NCBI GenBank assembly: GCA_017354895.1
Contig: CP071497.1
Coordinates: 1,984,001-2,048,000 of the forward strand
Direction: 5' to 3'
Origin: Podospora comata
Lineage: Eukaryota; Ascomycota; Sordariomycetes; Sordariales; Podosporaceae
DNA length: 64,000 nt
The notes under the pieces were generated by a model. The model was given only the letters and a program-made list of their open reading frames with translations, was not told where the DNA came from and made no database searches. Below, one piece after another: positions 11,089 through 23,869 of this stretch (position 1 is its first letter; the number at the start of each line of letters is the position of its first letter). Both the position numbers and the translations under genes were made by a program.

Positions 11089-14000
11089 AGGTATACAAAG
11101 TATATAACAATAGGAAAAACGGTATTATAATAATAACAGTAAGATGATATAAAAAGGAAAAAGTACGCGATATTATTAATGTTACCTAGCGGTAAGTAGG
11201 TGGTAGGTGAGTTATTAATAAGGTAATAAAAAATTAATATAGGAGGCGTTCAGAAGGCTAAATTATATTATTATATTACGGTAATAAGTTTATAAGTTTA
11301 ACAATTAAAGACTGAAATGTAATTGTTAGGTAATAGTAGACTTTACGCCTTTTTACAAAAGTCGAGTATTAGCGTTACAAAACGACATTTTTATTAGTCT
11401 TTCTTTAATATTCTCAATAATTGAAAACTTTCAAATATAATTTTATAATATATAAAGGTATATACATTTCTGATCATTCATAATACAAAGCATAACCTTT
11501 AGTATTACTAGTGTTTTCATGATTACTATTTTGCTATTTTGAAATTTTAAATAAATTATGGGTTTTTATTATATTTCATAATTTTCTAACTTACTACAAG
11601 TCTTGAAAGCTAGTTAAATATGAATCATCTTTACAAGACTATATTTATTTATCTGAATATTATTTAGTTTTAATATTTCTGGATTTATTTCTGGTAAGGT
11701 CTTATCCGTCAAAGGAAAGAAAATAATAAATCTCGTATAAAGTTAAGCCTACCCTTGATATATTATATTGTTAGAGGTATTACATTAACAAAACGATTAC
11801 TGATATAACTTTAAGTTAGATTTCATAGTACTGATTATTGTTAAGAGAAACTCATGTATAACTCTTAATATTATAATAACTTAGGGACCTAATTATTAGT
11901 ATTTTCTAAGCTTCTTATACATTTATTTTAAATTTACTATTTTTGACTGTAGTAAGCTTTGAAATTTATTCAATATTCAATATTTTGTAGTTAACATGTA
12001 TAATTATTCAGCTAAATTAATAGATATTATTTGATTAATTTATTTTTTAGTTTTTTTCTAAAATACTATAACGTTAATACTACTTATTTACAAGAGTTAA
12101 CTTTACTAAGACTAGTCTGGTATAGTCGTAATACTAGAAGGATAGGTGTATTTACAAACTTTTAAAGTTTAATTAATACCTCATTTTTGAAGATTTCAAT
12201 AGTAATACAGCTTTTATATTTTACTTTGGTATTTTTACATTTTAAAAATTTAATTATATCTTTTTGTTTCAATAAAGTGTGTTTTCTTATCTTTTGTAAG
12301 TTGGATTCTTCTTAAAACTATAGTATAAAAATTCGTAAAAATACCACTATATTAACATCATAATGCAAGGTATTTAGTTTCAATAGTATACTGACCTTAA
12401 TCATGATTTGAATTATTTATCTATAGTTACTATTCTCAGTCCATAAGCTTCAAAACTCTAGTATATAAATTAATATTAATTTTGAAAAAAAACTTGCTAC
12501 CGCGCATAATAATGTTATGCTTTAGACAAAAAGTTAGAAATTATTTTATAGACTCTCTATACCCTTTATTTATCTTATGAAGTATTATATTATTATCAAT
12601 ATAAATATAGAAAAAGTTTTTATCTAGTATAAAGTATTAACCTATGCATCAATAAATATATATATATAAGTACATTCTTAAAGTCTGTTAAGATTATTTT
12701 ATAAAACTTGAAGTTTTTAGCTTACTTTGAATCATATAGTTTTAATAAAAGTTCTATACTAATAACTAGTAGAGTAAAGTATAATGAGTCAAAACTATTT
12801 ACTCATTAAATACATGTCTATAACTATACGTCCTCTTTTTTTTCCCGTTAAATAATAAATATAGGGTGATTAAATCTTTACGTTTGTTGTAATAGATAAT
12901 GGTAACCTTTTACGACATATATAGACTCTCTCCTAATATATTTGATTTGTAGTTTTTTTTTTTAATTTCTTTTTGCTTATTTTTGGTCTTCTCGAGCTTT
13001 AACTTCTGCTTTGATATGAATTCCACGCTGTCTTTTTAAATTAACTAGCTTTTTACTATATTGTTCTGGATATTTTTTTTTATATATGTGTATTATCCTC
13101 TTTTATTTATTCAATTTCCTATTAATTTTTAATCAAAATTTACAAAGCATTTAGTATTTTTCGATAGTAAGAATTTCATATATGGAAACCATTATTATTT
13201 CAATTTCATTTAAACCTTTAACTTTCTCGAAATTAAGCTTCTTTCACCGGTTTATTTATCACGGCTCATTTGTTAACAAAGCCCTTCTATTCTGCACATC
13301 CAGTATAATTAATATATTACTTTTAATAGTAAAACGGTTTCTTTATACAAATGCATTAATTCATAGGTTATAAAAGCAAGTTTTTATTATTGACTTTATG
13401 AATCAGCTAAATAACGTTATTTTACATTAATTTTATATTATATATGGTGTTTTACCTATGTTGTATATACTATATAATACGAAAAATACAAAAGAAAATA
13501 AAAGCAATGCTTTATACATATTCACGCTATTGGCCCTATAATAAGCTTTCGTAAAAATTATCCGGTAATCCGGTAAAACGGTTAAAGACGTATATAAAAA
13601 GTTTAATTACGTTATAATACCAGGCATACGTAATATGTATAGCTATAGCGTTATATAGTAACTATATCGGATATATTGTGGAAAACTAACCTTGGGTATT
13701 TACGTTATTACATATAAAGAAGTTAAACGAGGTAGGCTAAGGTATAAAGTCTAGCTTCTTTTTAGCTATATATATTCTTTAGTATGATATTTATCACTTT
13801 TTATCCTTTTACTGTTAGCAAATATAATAACGGTTTGATCTTATACTCATATCAATTATACATCAGTTTAATATATATTTATTTATTTTGGAGGATTTTC
13901 TTTTTAAAATTACTGCCGTTTTGACAGTTATTTTACTTAACTAATTATAGTAGTAACTATAGTCAACGTACTCTAATACTAGTAATATATGCCCTATTCA

Positions 14001-15197
14001 GTACATTTCTTAAGTTGATATTAACTAACGTCCTTGAATTGGTGGCTTTGATATAGACTTTATCCTAGATGTAATAGAGGGTTTATTATTTTCTTTAATT
14101 TTGTTAAACTGTCTACTCTATAATGAGAGTGCATGATATAACAACAATCTTATCTCTAGATAGTATGATAGCTACCCTTACTATTAAATTTATATTGAAT
14201 TGTTATATGAATAAAGTATCTATAATTATGTTCATGGATACTTCTTTTATTTTAAAAAACATTATGTATCCATTTCTGTTATAATCTTTTCAAGTATCTT
14301 ACTTTTTAAATCTCAATGATAATAAACAGATTTTCTATTGTACTTATCACTATCTGGCTTTTAAATATTAATATATTTACTATTATATTCTAAAAGAATG
14401 ATCTTTTCTATTGCGATTTAATAAGTTAGTGGACTTTATTATAATTATAGTATTGGTATTTAAAAAGAACACTATGTTTAATTTCTATTATTATTTTTCT
14501 AAATATTAGTATTAATATTTAAGTGACTATAGTTAAACATCATAGTGTTATTTTCAAAACAATTGTTTTATTTATAAAACTGCGAGAAACTTATATTTGA
14601 GAAAGTTTACAATATTAAATATACCATAATCAATGCAGTAGTTTAAACTATAGTGTAGTAGTACTTTTTGTTGGATTACTTTCAGTTTAGATTTATAGTA
14701 TATATAATCTATTTACTTTTCTAACACTGCTTTAAAGACTAGCTTAGTAATAACTAAATCTCAAACCATGAACAGACCAGTATGTATAGTAATCTTAGTT
14801 TTATAATTATGTTCATAATCATGTTTATAATTTTTTTAATATACAATAAACCTTACTTTCCTTGATGAAATTTTAATATTACGAATAAACGTTTCTTCAA
14901 CATTAATTCTCGAAGAATTATATAGTAATACTTTTTTATACAGAAACGTATAGCTTTAAAACATAGGTAATTATCAATATATAAGTAGTGAACTACGAAA
15001 GACTTTGACTTTTTAAATTGTTGGTAAAGTTAGCGATATACCAATGATAATTCCACTAAGAAATTTTATAGATCATATTTACTTATTTTTATTCTGATTT
15101 CAAGAAATCTCCCAAAAACATAACAAATTCACAACGTTACCACCCGACATCTGTCTAACTATATTAATCTAAAGTTCATATCATTAACGTACGTTAT
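11089..15197. other. AT-rich stretch, no element recognised
   Basis: Both strands are closed by stops. Patches near 13,525-13,780 contain CG-bearing imperfect palindromes (for example around 13,640-13,660) that could be old LTR or terminal-repeat debris. The 63-codon open frame at 13,182 has no recognisable similarity and an AT-driven composition. Nothing here can be supported as a gene. Confidence 0.4.
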
Positions 15198-15960
15198 CAG
15201 TGAGTGAGGTATATCAGTGAGTGGGGCACTTTCGACGCGACGTGACATCTTTGTACTCAACAACCACTTTTCTACCATCAAAGATGCCCCCTACTTCAAA
15301 AAAAAAAGCCAAATAATCTTGGCTCTCCGGGCTCTTTAAAAATAACAAAAAGCTAAGTATACGGGCTGCGGTTAAGGCTTATAGAGTCTCCCAGGCAACG
15401 CTAGAGCGCCGACGCGCTGGCAAAAGCTTGTACGATGCGACACTATACCCAGGTCGAAAAAGCTCACTCCATTAAAAGAGGAGGCTATTGTTTACTATAT
15501 TATTGAGCTATCTACGCGAGCCTTTCCACCGAGATTAAGTGGTGTAGAAGATATAGCCAACCAACTACTATGCGCCCGCGACGCGCCTCTTGTCGGTAAG
15601 CTCTGGGTACACCAATTCGTTAAATGCTAGTTAGAGCTCCGGACGCGTTTTACGCGTAGATACAACTACTAAAGGGCTAAGTGTAAGGATTTAAAGGTTA
15701 TTACTGAGTGGTATACGTTCGTACGGAATATTAAAGCAAAATATAGTATTATAAATATTAATATTTATAACTTCGACAAAATTAGCTTTATAATAAGTAT
15801 TATTTTTATAGGTAGAGTAATTACGACTTTAAATAACTTTAATAAAGTAAAACTAACCTAGCTTAATAGCCGTAAATAAATAATAACAATTTAAAAAATT
15901 AATACTTTTAATTAAGCTATACTTTTTTTTATTGTTTCATTATATAATATAACTTTATTT
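15198..15960 (+). pseudogene. Fot1/pogo-type transposase relic
   Basis: From about 15,280 the plus strand encodes a pogo/Fot1-like start: a basic N-terminus, a helix-turn-helix segment IRAAVKAYRVSQATLERRRAG, then the CENP-B-type half LKEEAIVYYIIELSTRAFPPR with GKLWVHQFV at about 15,595-15,620. Stops appear after this point. At 15,765-15,800 the DDE domain start can still be read as INIYNFDKISF, where the family has xYNFDExGF. Upstream, CAGTGAGTGAGG and CAGTGAGTGGGG at 15,199 and 15,215 look like the terminal repeat region. Composition is normal to about 15,690 and AT-rich afterwards. The 3' end is lost or unreadable before the solo LTR at 16,027. Confidence 0.82.
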
Positions 15961-16026
15961 TCAATATATTAAGTATAATTTACTATCTACTTAGTATATT
16001 ATAATTACCGATAACAACTAAATTAC

Positions 16027-16635
16027 TGTTAGCTGGTATGCCCTGATAGACCTATAATGTAGAATCTATACAGGGTTGCTGTAGGATACAGCAGTGCGCA
16101 AGCGGAAGCGGGAGGATACGACGGCAGTGCCGAAGGAAGGGTAAAGCACTGTAATACAGTGGAGTATAAGGAATAGGAATTGCCTTTATTACTCTGATTG
16201 CCCTTGCCCTTAAGGAGAGAAAGGAAAACTATTCTACAGGAGACGAGAGAGGTCTATATATAGGCCTTCGTAGGCCTACTGTGGGTCCTGTAGCCCTGAA
16301 GGCCCTATACCACTTAGAGTGGTTAGTGGACCTTAGCGGGTCTGGTAGAACCTCATGGAAATCCATCGAACCTTTAGTGGCAGGGGTGCCCTGTAGATCG
16401 CACCATTATAGCAGCTTATTGCGTAAGCTTGCAGCCACTTTGGAAGGTTCTAGCATCTTTTGACTAAGCCTCAGGCCACAGCAGCCCTGTAAGCCTAGGC
16501 AAGAGTCCCTTGTAAAGAACATTCTAGAGGGATCCAAGCCGGGAAATTCCGTTACTGCTTATAGCAGTACTGCCCACTGTAATACAAATCTGTAGAGCAG
16601 TAAATAGGGCACTTAGTAGTACCCACACGTTAACG
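16027..16635 (+). mobile_element. Solo LTR with intact target-site duplication
   Basis: The 609-bp element begins TGTTAGCTGG and ends TTAACG. It is flanked by a perfect 5-bp duplication ATTAC (16,022-16,026 and 16,636-16,640), the mark of LTR-retrotransposon integration. It is homologous, in inverted orientation, to 1,422-3,390 but lacks the Tc1 insertion; the unoccupied TA target is at 16,465-16,466. A TATATATA box lies at about 16,254. The final CA expected of an LTR is CG here and CA in the other copy. Its composition is close to normal, unlike the flanking DNA, which suggests that it is younger or less mutated. Confidence 0.92.
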
Positions 16636-16640
16636 ATTAC

Positions 16641-18830
16641 TAATCCAGTAACTTTAGATTAAATTAAGTACTTCGACTCTATAATAGCAAATATTATAGT
16701 AAAAGACTATTTTAATTATTAATTTGCACGCCTTTTATATTTTCTAATGAAGAACTTTTAAGTAATTTTAAAGTTTTCAAAGTCCTTAGGAAAATCCGAA
16801 TCGGTAAATGTTCTAGGTATCCTAGACATATCGTTATAAGTATACTTACCAAGACAAATGTCAAAATAAATAATTACTTTATTAATATTTTTAATGGATT
16901 TCATGAAATTTGTATAACCTTTAGGTTTATCATAGTATGAATGTATACATATTTAGTAAAGTCCTATATAGCAAAGACTATAGTAAGTTTAATTTAAAGT
17001 ATTCAACGGTATTATAGAATTAATTATTTTTAATAGTTTTAAATTAAACTCCCTGTATTATTAATTGCATTGAGGGTTCTTAAATTCAACTATTCTTCTC
17101 AATTATAATAAACCTAATATTAACGAATTGCTTTGCAATATAAAGGTTTTGGCTATGTATTTATATAGTTGGCTTAACTTGCTTATAAGATTGTGTGATA
17201 CTTGTCCCGCATTATTTTAACGTTAAAGAATAGTAGGCCCTTAATTTTTATTGAATAATCCTTTCTTAACTTCCCTTTAAGTCTATCAATATAAGCTTTA
17301 CTAGGGCTTATTAATAAGTAGTTCCTTACGTCAATTACTATCACGGGTTCTTTTAACATTATAAAAATATATTGAAGTCGAAACTAGTATCCCAAAACTT
17401 GTTTATTGTGATTTACTACATTTACGTGATTAAAATTTACGACTTTATTTTGAACTATATAAAGCCTTTTTTGAACGACATACTTTATTTTAGATTTTAA
17501 ATCTTTATTTTTTATTCTTAAAAGTTTCGTAAGCTTGATGAGAGAACTCATAATAGCCCTCGGTTATACATAAGTAAATTCTTTTTGTTAATCAATTTTA
17601 AAAAAGCACTTATAGAACTATTTTGCTTGTTTTTTTTAGCAAAAGTACTGTAATTGATAGAATAGAGTTCAAAAATGATTATAAAGAAAAAATAAAAGCT
17701 TGTATAAAATAATTATTGTTTTTATATCAAAACCCTATAACGATTAGCCTGACTTTATATTTAAAAAGTTTATTTTCTCAATCAGCTTTTACGTAGTAAT
17801 AACTAGTTTAAAAGTAACACATAGTAAATAAGAAACCTCATATTAAGTAAAAAATATAAAGATATTTGAATTTATTATTCATTTAGATTTATAATAGATA
17901 ATTTTTAATCAGAGTTTATTGTTAAGCCTTGTAAGGACCTACTTTTATATTAGAGTTTTTAAAATAACTTTATTTTTAACTTTTTTAGGTCATAAAATAG
18001 AACTTGAGGTTTTTGAAAACTGAAATAGTATACCAATTTTTAATCTTTTAGCTTAATAGAATTTACTTATTTTCAGTACCGGTTATAAATACCTCGTCTA
18101 CTTCTAAAGAATACAGATTTTTAATAGGGGATATTAAACTATCCTCGGGACAGATTCTAAACTTGAAACGTTTTGAGTTTTAACTAGGAAATAATACATG
18201 ATTAATGATTATTGTATTAATTAATATACTGTTTATACATAAAAATATTTTGTATTACTTTAAAATCAAAGTAGGTTTATTAATATTTTATCTTTTTTTG
18301 GTTCATGTTCTTTTTTTAATCAACGCTTATGTTTTTGAAACTATATTTATTTACTAAATTATAATAAGTATTCAGGATTTTAATGGTAGACGTTTGAATT
18401 ACTATTTATTCAATATGAAATGATATTCAATAAATACATAAACGCAGCATTAATAATAAACGTTGCCGTTCAACATGGAGGGTTAATTCACAAAATCTTA
18501 TAAGTCTTGTCTCTAAAATGACAAGTTTATTAATAAAATACAGTATATTAAAGTAAGGGCATAAAATATTAGAAGATATAATTTATTTAACAAAATATGG
18601 TTTTTAGGCCTCTATATTATAGCTTTTAGAAATAGTATATTGCGATGGAGTATTAGTATATAATAAAAAACTATAGATAGTGTATAATAGTGTTTTTTCT
18701 TTGTGCTATGCACTTTCAAATCCTTTTTTTTAAAAAAAAATTAATAATAATTTAAGTTTTTAACTTCAAACATCACTACATTACTATAGAAGCAACATAA
18801 AAAAATCATGATTGTCTACTATTGCGGGGT
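16641..18830. other. AT-rich stretch up to the euchromatic boundary
   Basis: No coding frame or repeat end was recognised. The sequence changes over a few dozen bases near 18,830 from AT-rich to mixed composition; the stop of the first gene lies only about 210 bp further on. Confidence 0.5.
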
Positions 18831-19042
18831 TTCTAGTTTATGAGTTAGGAGGTACTGTAGCAGACTTGAAGTTATACTCCACCGTCTGTTTCCGTTGGCA
18901 GCTCGCGGGTCCTCTCAATAGCAGCAAGCTCAACTGGTGGGCCCATAGATTCCTTCATCGCACAGTTTGATGATGACCCAGATAATAACCCAGATGTATC
19001 AGGGCATGCGAAATTTGCCTGTTTAAAATCGACAATCTCAGC

Positions 19043-22000
19043 TCATTTCTCTCCACGCCATAAGGCGGTATTCTTACTTACCCTCCCTGTCATGGGTATC
19101 TTTTTAATCCAGCCCGTGGCTCTCGCCGAATCAGCCCATGCCACCAGAACATTTTCCTCGTCCGCTATGGTCACAAATGACATGGCGAACGATTCACTTT
19201 TTGCTGTAAGCTCCTTCGAGATAGCTACTCTTCTGATATCGATGGGGCTGGAATTCAAGTTGGACACTTGAAAAACGTAACCTCTGTCGTTAATCATGAC
19301 CAGCTCCCGGCCTGAGGGGGAGAAGGCAGCACACTGAATTCTGGTTCCTAGTTTGGTGGATTTACCAGACCCGTCAACTTTAATCTCACTCCTGTGTCCG
19401 TCCTGCGGCTGTATTAAAATAGGAGTGCCGGATTGGGTCCAAGTCGTAATACAAACCAACGTCTCCTCGCCATCCGATCCAGGTCGAAATATGGCCGCGG
19501 ACAAACCGTTGTCCTCTGATTCGTGAAGTGGGATTAAATACCGGCAGGCTGCCAGCTCTTGGAATTTGTGAAATGGGAATCGCCAAGAAAATATCTGCAC
19601 TAGCCCCGTTTTCGAACTTCTTGTGCTCGCTAGAAGTGTGAACCCATCCTGAGAGAATGCCAGGGTGTCGACTGACGGACATCCCCTGCAATCCCGGTGC
19701 GATGATGCATGTAGACGGTCTTCTCGCGGTTGCTCTGATGTTTTTGCCTTGAAGAAACGCACAGTGGCATTCTCAAAACCAACCACCACATAGTTTTCCT
19801 CTCGGTCAATCGCTAATGCTTTTGCCCATAATGTGGATGGGATGCGGTACTCTATAACTGAGACGGTAGGTTGCACGAGATTCACAATACGCAGCTGCAA
19901 GAAGTCGTCAGACTGTGTCGAAAATGGAGAAAGATGGTAATGCAAACCGTAAGTTTCTGATCCCTTGTTCCAATAACATATGCTAAATGAATCCTGGCAA
20001 CGGCTGCCAGGATACAAGTGCTCTCTGGCTGAATGGCCCACATCATGGTGGGAGGGGAAGTGGCAACATCCCACACATGTATGAGCAGCTGGGTCCAAAA
20101 TAGAGCGAGGGTAGAGCTTTGCGAGAGAGTAACATTGATATTCTTCGACGATTTCCCTCTCCCTTGATGTTTCTGGATGACAAGGGGAGTCAGAGTGATT
20201 TCCTCGAGCTTTTGGGCTTCAAGCGTAGTCGAAGACAAGGAACTCGAGTCTGCTATTACGCCAGCAGGTGGTTTTTTGCTAGTTGTAAACTTCAGCCTCC
20301 ATTTCGACTTTCCTTTCTCCGCCGACGTTACCACGGGGACAGATCTCGGGGTGTTTATGGATGAAGCCTCATCTGTGTTATGCTGCAGCCGTTTAAATAT
20401 AGGCGAGTCGTGGGAGAAGGTGGGCCGATCTGTTAGCAAGGCTGGATCAAGCTTGTCATGATGGTCCGAAAGTTTGCTTCTGTTTTCTGCTTGTGATTGT
20501 TGATGACGTAGTGGTAATGGGCTTTGGGAGTGATTGGGGCTTTGAGGCGATAGAAGCCCAGTATTCAGAGAGCCAATGGGATCTACGAATACAGGGCTGG
20601 AAAGGACCATCTTTGGTTGGTGCGAAGAGCCATAGGCTTCGTGTCCGCCCAATTTTCCAGCTCCTATACCGAGTGTATTGCCGTATTCTAGTGACGTGAA
20701 GCCGCTCGTCTGTGGCTTGGGCGGCCGTAGTAGAAATTGTGTGGGTAAATGACGTTCCAGGCTGACGGTGTCAGCATCAAGACGGAGTGGTTCCAGTAGT
20801 TCCCAAGTTTGCCGTACTGTTGATATCTCCCGTGCAATGGTGATGGCTTCTCCGCAGTGTATGCATCTTGTTTTGGGTGGAAGCTGTCTAGCAACATGAC
20901 CATGTTCGGTGGGCTTGCAGAGGAAAGCGATTAGCCACCTTGGAAGAGAGAGAGGGGTTCGCGACCTAGGAAAAAAAGAGAAGTAAGACTCACAGTATTG
21001 ATGTCCGTTGGGTTCAACTGAGATGCACCTATGATGTAACATTCCGGGCAATTCACAGAGTACAGACCAGGCCGCTGATTCGGCATGAACTGCCCATTGG
21101 GATTGTCCTGAAGAGCAATGTTTCTGACAACCTGAGACATGTTATGGACCATCTCCCGGTCACTGACGCGGTGAATAGCCTGACGGGCTACAAGCCTCGC
21201 GAACAGAGCATCCAATGCATCCAGTTCGAATTCCTCGACACAGATCCCTGCGGTGTCTTGATGAGATAGGTCCAGGGTGTCGGGTAAGACTATACGAAAA
21301 ATAGTGCTCAGTGTTGCAACCATCTCCACCCGGGAGAATTGGGGGGGGATACGTAAGGCATCCAGCGCACTCAGAACCGCATTTCTGGAATGCGCCAGGG
21401 CTGGCTCGGGACGCAGTTCTCGAGTCTCCTTGTTAGCAGCATATTGGATTGAGGCGGCAACTACGAATTGCGACACGTCTCGTAATGCTAGATATTTTAC
21501 AAGCCAGTCTCCAGAGTAGCCTGCTGGCACAATGTTGGCGATAGCAGCGGGCTGAAGACAGAGGGGGAACGGAGACTACGAGACAACATTCGGGTTAGCG
21601 GATGACGGACCATGAAGTGCGAGGTAGTATAAAGGTTGGTCCCCCTACCAGCTGCGATGCCAAATTTGGTAGTCCGGATGCTAATGCAGGGGGAAGACCC
21701 AAGCTGTCAGGGTCAAGGTGGAGCTGGGTAGTGATCTCCCTGCAAGCTGCGAGTGGAAACGAGTTCGGGCCAGGAAAGCTATCGAAAACCTGTTCCAAGA
21801 GACCGTGAATGCGAGCAAAACGCTCACGGCGGTCTCGAGATCGCTGGATCGCTGGGGATTTGGGGTGAAGACTATCGAGGGACGGTTAGTCACCTGATCG
21901 CCGAAGGTCACCGGCTTTCGGAAGAATTGTGAATATGGGGCGAGCGTACGTCAGGACGCGAAGGCTGGACAAAAGAAAACCGGCCAGATATCTCTCTCGC

Positions 22001-22359
22001 AGCAAACGGTTCTCCCAGATGGTCTCGCGACTCTCATTGATGGTTTGAAGAACAAACTCAACGGACCGCAGAGCCACCTCCCAGCTGATGAGAAAACCCA
22101 GATACCAAGCGGTGTGGACATTGTCGACGGGGAGGGTCAGCCGTTGGATATCGAATATAGATTTGAGCTGTGAGAGCAAAGTGATCACCAGTTGCTGGTA
22201 CGTATCCCGGTCGGAAGCGTCTGCGTATATCCTTTCCAGAGAGAAGCGTCCAAGCAGCTCCAAGACGATGTCATCTACATCACTCCGGAGGACCAATGCC
22301 CTCCAGACATTCGTTAGCCGCAAGAATAACGACGAGGGCATTGTACTAGCCATAGTCAT
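19043..22359 (-). CDS. Unrecognised fungal protein with zinc-ribbon-like CxxC pairs and a WD-like C-terminal half
   Basis: Proposed exons on the minus strand are 22,359-21,912, 21,851-21,649, 21,575-20,994, 20,913-19,948 and 19,894-19,043, giving 1,016 residues. The first intron uses GTGACC and is the least certain. The N-terminal 400 or so residues look helical, with no family I recognise. A CPEC pair just before intron 3 and a CIHC pair just after it could form a zinc ribbon. A low-complexity middle (Ser/Pro/Gln/His) leads to a beta-rich C-terminal half with WD-repeat-like phrases (LIHVWDVA, VVVGFENATVRFFKAK, LAFSQDGFTLLAST, CAAFSPSGRELVMINDRGYVFQV). No enzyme motif is visible. It may be a scaffold protein, which is inference. 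It is the gene nearest the RIP block, with its 3' end facing it, and it is divergent from the permease. Confidence 0.8.
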
Positions 22360-23869
22360 GCGACACCGGGCTTTTGGAGATAATATGCCGGGGATGGAGG
22401 GCAGGCAAGGCGAAGGGGATGGCGGTGCCTCTCACGAGGTGCGCGCAGGGGCTGCGGGGAGGGCACCGCCGCTTCGCACTTCTCAGATGCCTTCCCCAGC
22501 TGATTACCGATGATTAAGCCTAATCTTGTTTCGATCGGGCTGTTTTCGCTCTTCATCTGTATGTCAGCATTTCCAAGAGGTGTTGGTCCTGAAGTGCACA
22601 ATGAGTCGGAAGGACAGGGTAGATTCGGGACAGAAATTGGGAAGTGATAGGCAGTTGAGAAAGGGGGGAGGGGTAGGACGAGTCTGTACCCGGCCACCAA
22701 AGCGAAGCTAAGGACTAGGTTTACGGCTTTAGTGGGAGGGGGTGGAATACCATCTGAGCAATGCCGTGGTCCCCTCCATTGGCTTGGGGTTGGCCGGGCA
22801 GGGTGCACAGGAACAAGAAGCATGAGGGGGTGAAAGTCTGTGGAATATAAGTGGCTGGGCTCACAACCACATCTCACGGTGGTGCACAAAGTGAACATAT
22901 ACGATGCGAGCCCGGAACAGTTGTCGGGAGAAGCCACCACTCGTCGTACTAATGAAGGGTTGCAAAAGGAGCCATGTGTGAAGCTTGGTTCAATCTGTGG
23001 CCATTGTGCGAGTCCCTCTGAGCCGGCTCCAAGACCTGCGGTTCAATATGGAGCAGCTTGGGATCTCAAGGGACCCAGTCATCAGGTTGCCACAGCCAAA
23101 CAGAGAGTTACACTAGGTGTGGAGACATGGGACAGTTGAGACTTGGCATGCAGATCAAAAGAACGCTAGCACTGGCAGGGGTAAGTTTCCTCTGGTGTGG
23201 CTTGCTGCTTGCATCTACATTTCACCGTTGAAGGTACCGTGCCACTTCTGGTCACCCACATCTGAACCCACATGCCGGATAGCGACCTTGTTCAGCTTCC
23301 GAGTGGTTGCCATGGCCTACATCTCGACCGCCTGTCGTATCCCGTATTAGATGCCGCTGCTGTACCTCGACACCTCCTATACATGATACAGACCAATGGC
23401 CGTCATGTCTTAGCTGGCCATACCTTTTACTGTGCAAGGAAGCACGAAGAACCATCGTCGGAGACGGCTACCAACCTGAAGAAGTAAGAAAGGGCTATTA
23501 TTGCCCCGATGTGTTCGCTGGCCACCCACGATATACTGCGGGCAAATATGAGCTGAACCCGGCAATTATAGAATGTTGCATGATTGCCGTGCTGGGTTTG
23601 TTTGCTCCTGCCCTGATTCGTTCGTATTTTTAACCCCATGATTATAATGCAGCACCCAACACGCTTTGCCATACTCCACACCACTTGGAATCCCAGTTTG
23701 CTGAAGGAGCAAATGTATAATAACCATTAATATCCCATCAGTCACCAGCCCTGCCAGGTGTTGGAAACATGGTGGTATCCAGGACAAGCAACGATTTGAT
23801 CACGTCCTGATTCCACTTACCAGAACGTTCGACAACTTACTCAGTCTAGTAGACCGATTTGTTTTCAGA
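22360..23869. promoter_or_regulatory. Shared upstream region of two divergent genes
   Basis: This 1.5-kb stretch separates the starts of the WD-like gene (minus) and the permease (plus). Several frames of 60-190 codons are open, but none has recognisable similarity or consistent splice sites. I see no defined promoter element I would stand behind. Confidence 0.5.

Larger units (their letters stand above)
1..18830. repeat. AT-rich, RIP-type block of decayed transposable elements, no intact gene
   Basis: The stretch is strongly AT-rich throughout, with stop codons in every frame. The longest open frames are about 60-125 codons, and these sit in the few GC-normal islands. Where two copies of the same repeat can be compared (1,422-3,390 with 16,027-16,635; 1,230-3,819 with 6,523-7,140), most differences are C/T or G/A transitions. 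That is the signature of repeat-induced point mutation, the premeiotic fungal defence against duplicated DNA. Islands of near-normal composition lie at about 1,440-2,000, 2,540-3,390, 3,510-3,780, 6,590-6,820, 7,320-7,490, 15,210-15,690 and 16,027-16,635. The block runs off the left edge, so I cannot tell whether it is subtelomeric, pericentromeric or an interstitial AT isochore. Confidence 0.9.

Noticed and set aside
13182-13373. Open frame of 63 codons in the AT block
   Set aside because: It has AT-driven composition, no similarity and no neighbouring signals; it is expected by chance.
1422-16635. A single 15-kb DNA transposon bounded by about 610-650-bp terminal inverted repeats
   Set aside because: Each copy has its own, different 5-bp target duplication (TATAT and ATTAC) and LTR-type TGTTA...TAAC ends, which fits two independent solo LTRs rather than the ends of one element.
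22356-22940. 194-codon minus-strand frame upstream of the WD-like gene
   Set aside because: Low-complexity Pro/Ser/Leu sequence with no recognisable similarity, in the divergent promoter region.
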